DNA from: JAPWJZ01 sp041287865 | GTDB taxonomy: Bacteria > Pseudomonadota > Alphaproteobacteria > Micavibrionales > UBA2020 | DNA length: 15,762 nt | Reading direction: 5' to 3' | NCBI GenBank assembly: GCA_041287865.1 | Contig: JBGGMV010000047.1 | Location: forward strand, 1 to 15,762 | Shown: in pieces, positions 14,719 to 15,762 of the stretch | Layout of the letters: each line of letters begins with the position of its first letter | How positions within the stretch are numbered: position 1 is the first letter of the stretch | Notes under the pieces: model-generated | The model's input: the letters and a program-made list of their open reading frames with translations, nothing else | The model's database searches: none | What the model was told of the DNA's origin: nothing | Translations under genes and position numbers: made by a program

Positions 14719-15672
14719 CTATACCGCTATTCGCTTTTGTTGCCGGAATAAGCAATGCGCCAATTGAGAGGCAACAGCTTCTGCGACGGGGGCAGGGAAA
14801 GCGTTGCCCACTTGTCGATAGGAGATAGTTTTGCGGCCGGCGATTTGCCAGTCGTCAGGGAAGCCCTGAAGTCGTGCAACCATCCGTACTGTCAGGCGAG
14901 GCATACCTTTGAAGCCTGCAACCGGTGCTTCATCTGCGATGCCAAGCCCGTCAACGCTCAACTCAGACCAAGCCTTGCGTGCTCGGGTTGGGCCTAAATC
15001 GGGGCCGCCATGTTTTTTGGAGCCCCCCACAACGGTGGGCGCAATACGGTTGGCCTTTTTGCTCCATTCCTTGGCGCCCTTCCAGCCATTTTGGCCCATC
15101 AGATCTACTAATGTTTCCCCAACGGTCGGGGGCGCCGTTTTGAGCGGCTCAGGCCATGAAAAAAGACCTGAATAATTTTTCTGAACGCCGACCAAAATAG
15201 CGCGGGGGCGCAATTGAGGAACACCAAACGACGAGGCATTCAACAAGCGCCACTGGGCTACATATCCAAGCTTCTGAAACTGCGCTAGGATAGTTTCTCT
15301 GTATTCGTCGAAAACGGGAGCCAAAAGGCCCTTAACGTTTTCGATCATAATTGCTTTTGGTTTGATCTCATTAATAAGCCTCAAGGCGGTGGGAAACAAA
15401 TCGCGCTCATCATCTTTCCCGAGCTGTTTACCTGCGATAGAAAACGGAGGACAAGGGAGTCCGCCTGCGAGCAATTCGACCCCTTTATAGGGGCGCCCAT
15501 CAAAATTCTTTAGATCCAGATTTTCGACATGCCAATCTGGACGGTTGAGCTTAAGAGTTTGGCAAAATGGAGCTTCGATTTCGACTAATGCCCGATGCTC
15601 AAAGCCTGCCTTTTCGAGCCCAAGAGCCTGCCCGCCCGCACCTGCGCACATTTCTACGGAAAATAAAGACAT
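14719..15672 (-). CDS. C5-cytosine DNA methyltransferase (type II modification enzyme)
   Basis: This 317-residue enzyme methylates cytosine C5 in DNA and protects the host site from the partner nuclease. Motifs appear in order: I, SVEMCAGAGGQALGLEKAGF (5-24); IV, GGLPCPPFS with catalytic Cys74; VI, IENV (about 110-113); VIII, QLRPRAILVG (153-162); IX, RLTVRMVARLQGFPDDW; X, RQVGNAFPAP. The target-recognition region lies between VIII and IX, at about 170-255, and includes VVGGSKKHGGPDLGPTRAR; its specificity cannot be read by eye. The ATG at 15672 is preferred over an in-frame TTG at 15696, which would leave almost no leader after the predicted promoter. The methyltransferase is the first gene of the operon, so modification can precede restriction. 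GC content is below that of the rest of the window. Confidence 0.95.
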   Translation of the reverse strand: MSLFSVEMCAGAGGQALGLEKAGFEHRALVEIEAPFCQTLKLNRPDWHVENLDLKNFDGRPYKGVELLAGGLPCPPFSIAGKQLGKDDERDLFPTALRLINEIKPKAIMIENVKGLLAPVFDEYRETILAQFQKLGYVAQWRLLNASSFGVPQLRPRAILVGVQKNYSGLFSWPEPLKTAPPTVGETLVDLMGQNGWKGAKEWSKKANRIAPTVVGGSKKHGGPDLGPTRARKAWSELSVDGLGIADEAPVAGFKGMPRLTVRMVARLQGFPDDWQIAGRKTISYRQVGNAFPAPVAEAVASQLAHCLFRQQKRIAV

Positions 15673-15707
15673 GTATAGCCCCAAAAATGAGAACAAACTA
15701 GAAACAC

Positions 15708-15734
15708 TTTATAACATGGGCCATGAGTCTGCAA
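15708..15734 (-). promoter_or_regulatory. Predicted promoter of the restriction-modification operon
   Basis: On the minus strand TTGCAG (15729-15734) precedes TATAAA (15708-15713) by 15 bases; shifting the -35 box to ACTTGC gives a 17-base spacer. Transcription would start near 15701, about 29 bases before the methyltransferase ATG. The -10 box is good and the -35 box moderate. Confidence 0.4.
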
Positions 15735-15736
15735 GT

Positions 15737-15757
15737 TGAGATTTCTCACATAGAGAA
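15737..15757. promoter_or_regulatory. Inverted repeats upstream of the restriction-modification promoter, possible operator
   Basis: Three alternating half-sites lie just upstream of the predicted -35 box: TGAGA (15737-15741), TCTCA (15744-15748) and GAGAA (15753-15757). The first two form a 5-base inverted repeat with a 2-base spacer. TTCTC (15743-15747) with GAGAA forms another, with a 5-base spacer. Such clusters often bind a dimeric regulator. No controller gene is in the window; one could lie to the right. Confidence 0.3.
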
Positions 15758-15762
15758 TTATA

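Noticed and set aside
14755..15175. Plus-strand open frames inside the cytosine methyltransferase gene
   Set aside because: They are antisense to a gene with all C5-methyltransferase motifs in order and show no domain.

Overview
The window is a GC-rich, densely packed stretch of chromosome, most likely from an alphaproteobacterium. The evidence is a CycM-like membrane-anchored cytochrome c, a TIGR03862/HI0933-type flavoprotein, the codon bias, and full-length PolA and ABC-F proteins. I cannot place the order or species. No rRNA, tRNA, insertion sequence, prophage or CRISPR array is visible, and no gap between genes exceeds about 185 bases.

Left part (1-5604) is housekeeping. It holds the 3' end of a gene that may be an ArsR-type regulator, a convergent TrmH/SpoU-family RNA methyltransferase, and, divergent from that, a YheS-like ABC-F ATPase. 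The ATPase stop codon overlaps the start of a flavoprotein gene. A small secreted protein follows, then on the minus strand a cytochrome c and, upstream of it, xanthine phosphoribosyltransferase (gpt).

Middle part (5762-12560). A plus-strand operon carries two half-size EamA transporter genes and a third membrane protein of unknown function. Next are a minus-strand aldo/keto reductase (DkgB-like), a small basic protein of unknown function, the complete DNA polymerase I gene (polA) on minus, and a SAM-dependent methyltransferase on plus.

Right part (12557-15762) is accessory. Two paralogous five-helix membrane proteins lie on minus, with a tiny plus-strand ORF between them. The 3' end of that ORF, stop codon included, is tandemly duplicated as a 21-base unit. 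After an AT-richer gap comes a compact restriction-modification operon on minus: a C5-cytosine DNA methyltransferase followed 7 bases later by an HNH endonuclease. Its lower GC content and different codon choice suggest horizontal acquisition. Short inverted repeats beside its predicted promoter could be an operator.

The strongest candidates for something undescribed are the duplicated membrane-protein pair with its small ORF, and the EamA pair with its third membrane protein. Functions for both are inferred from context only.
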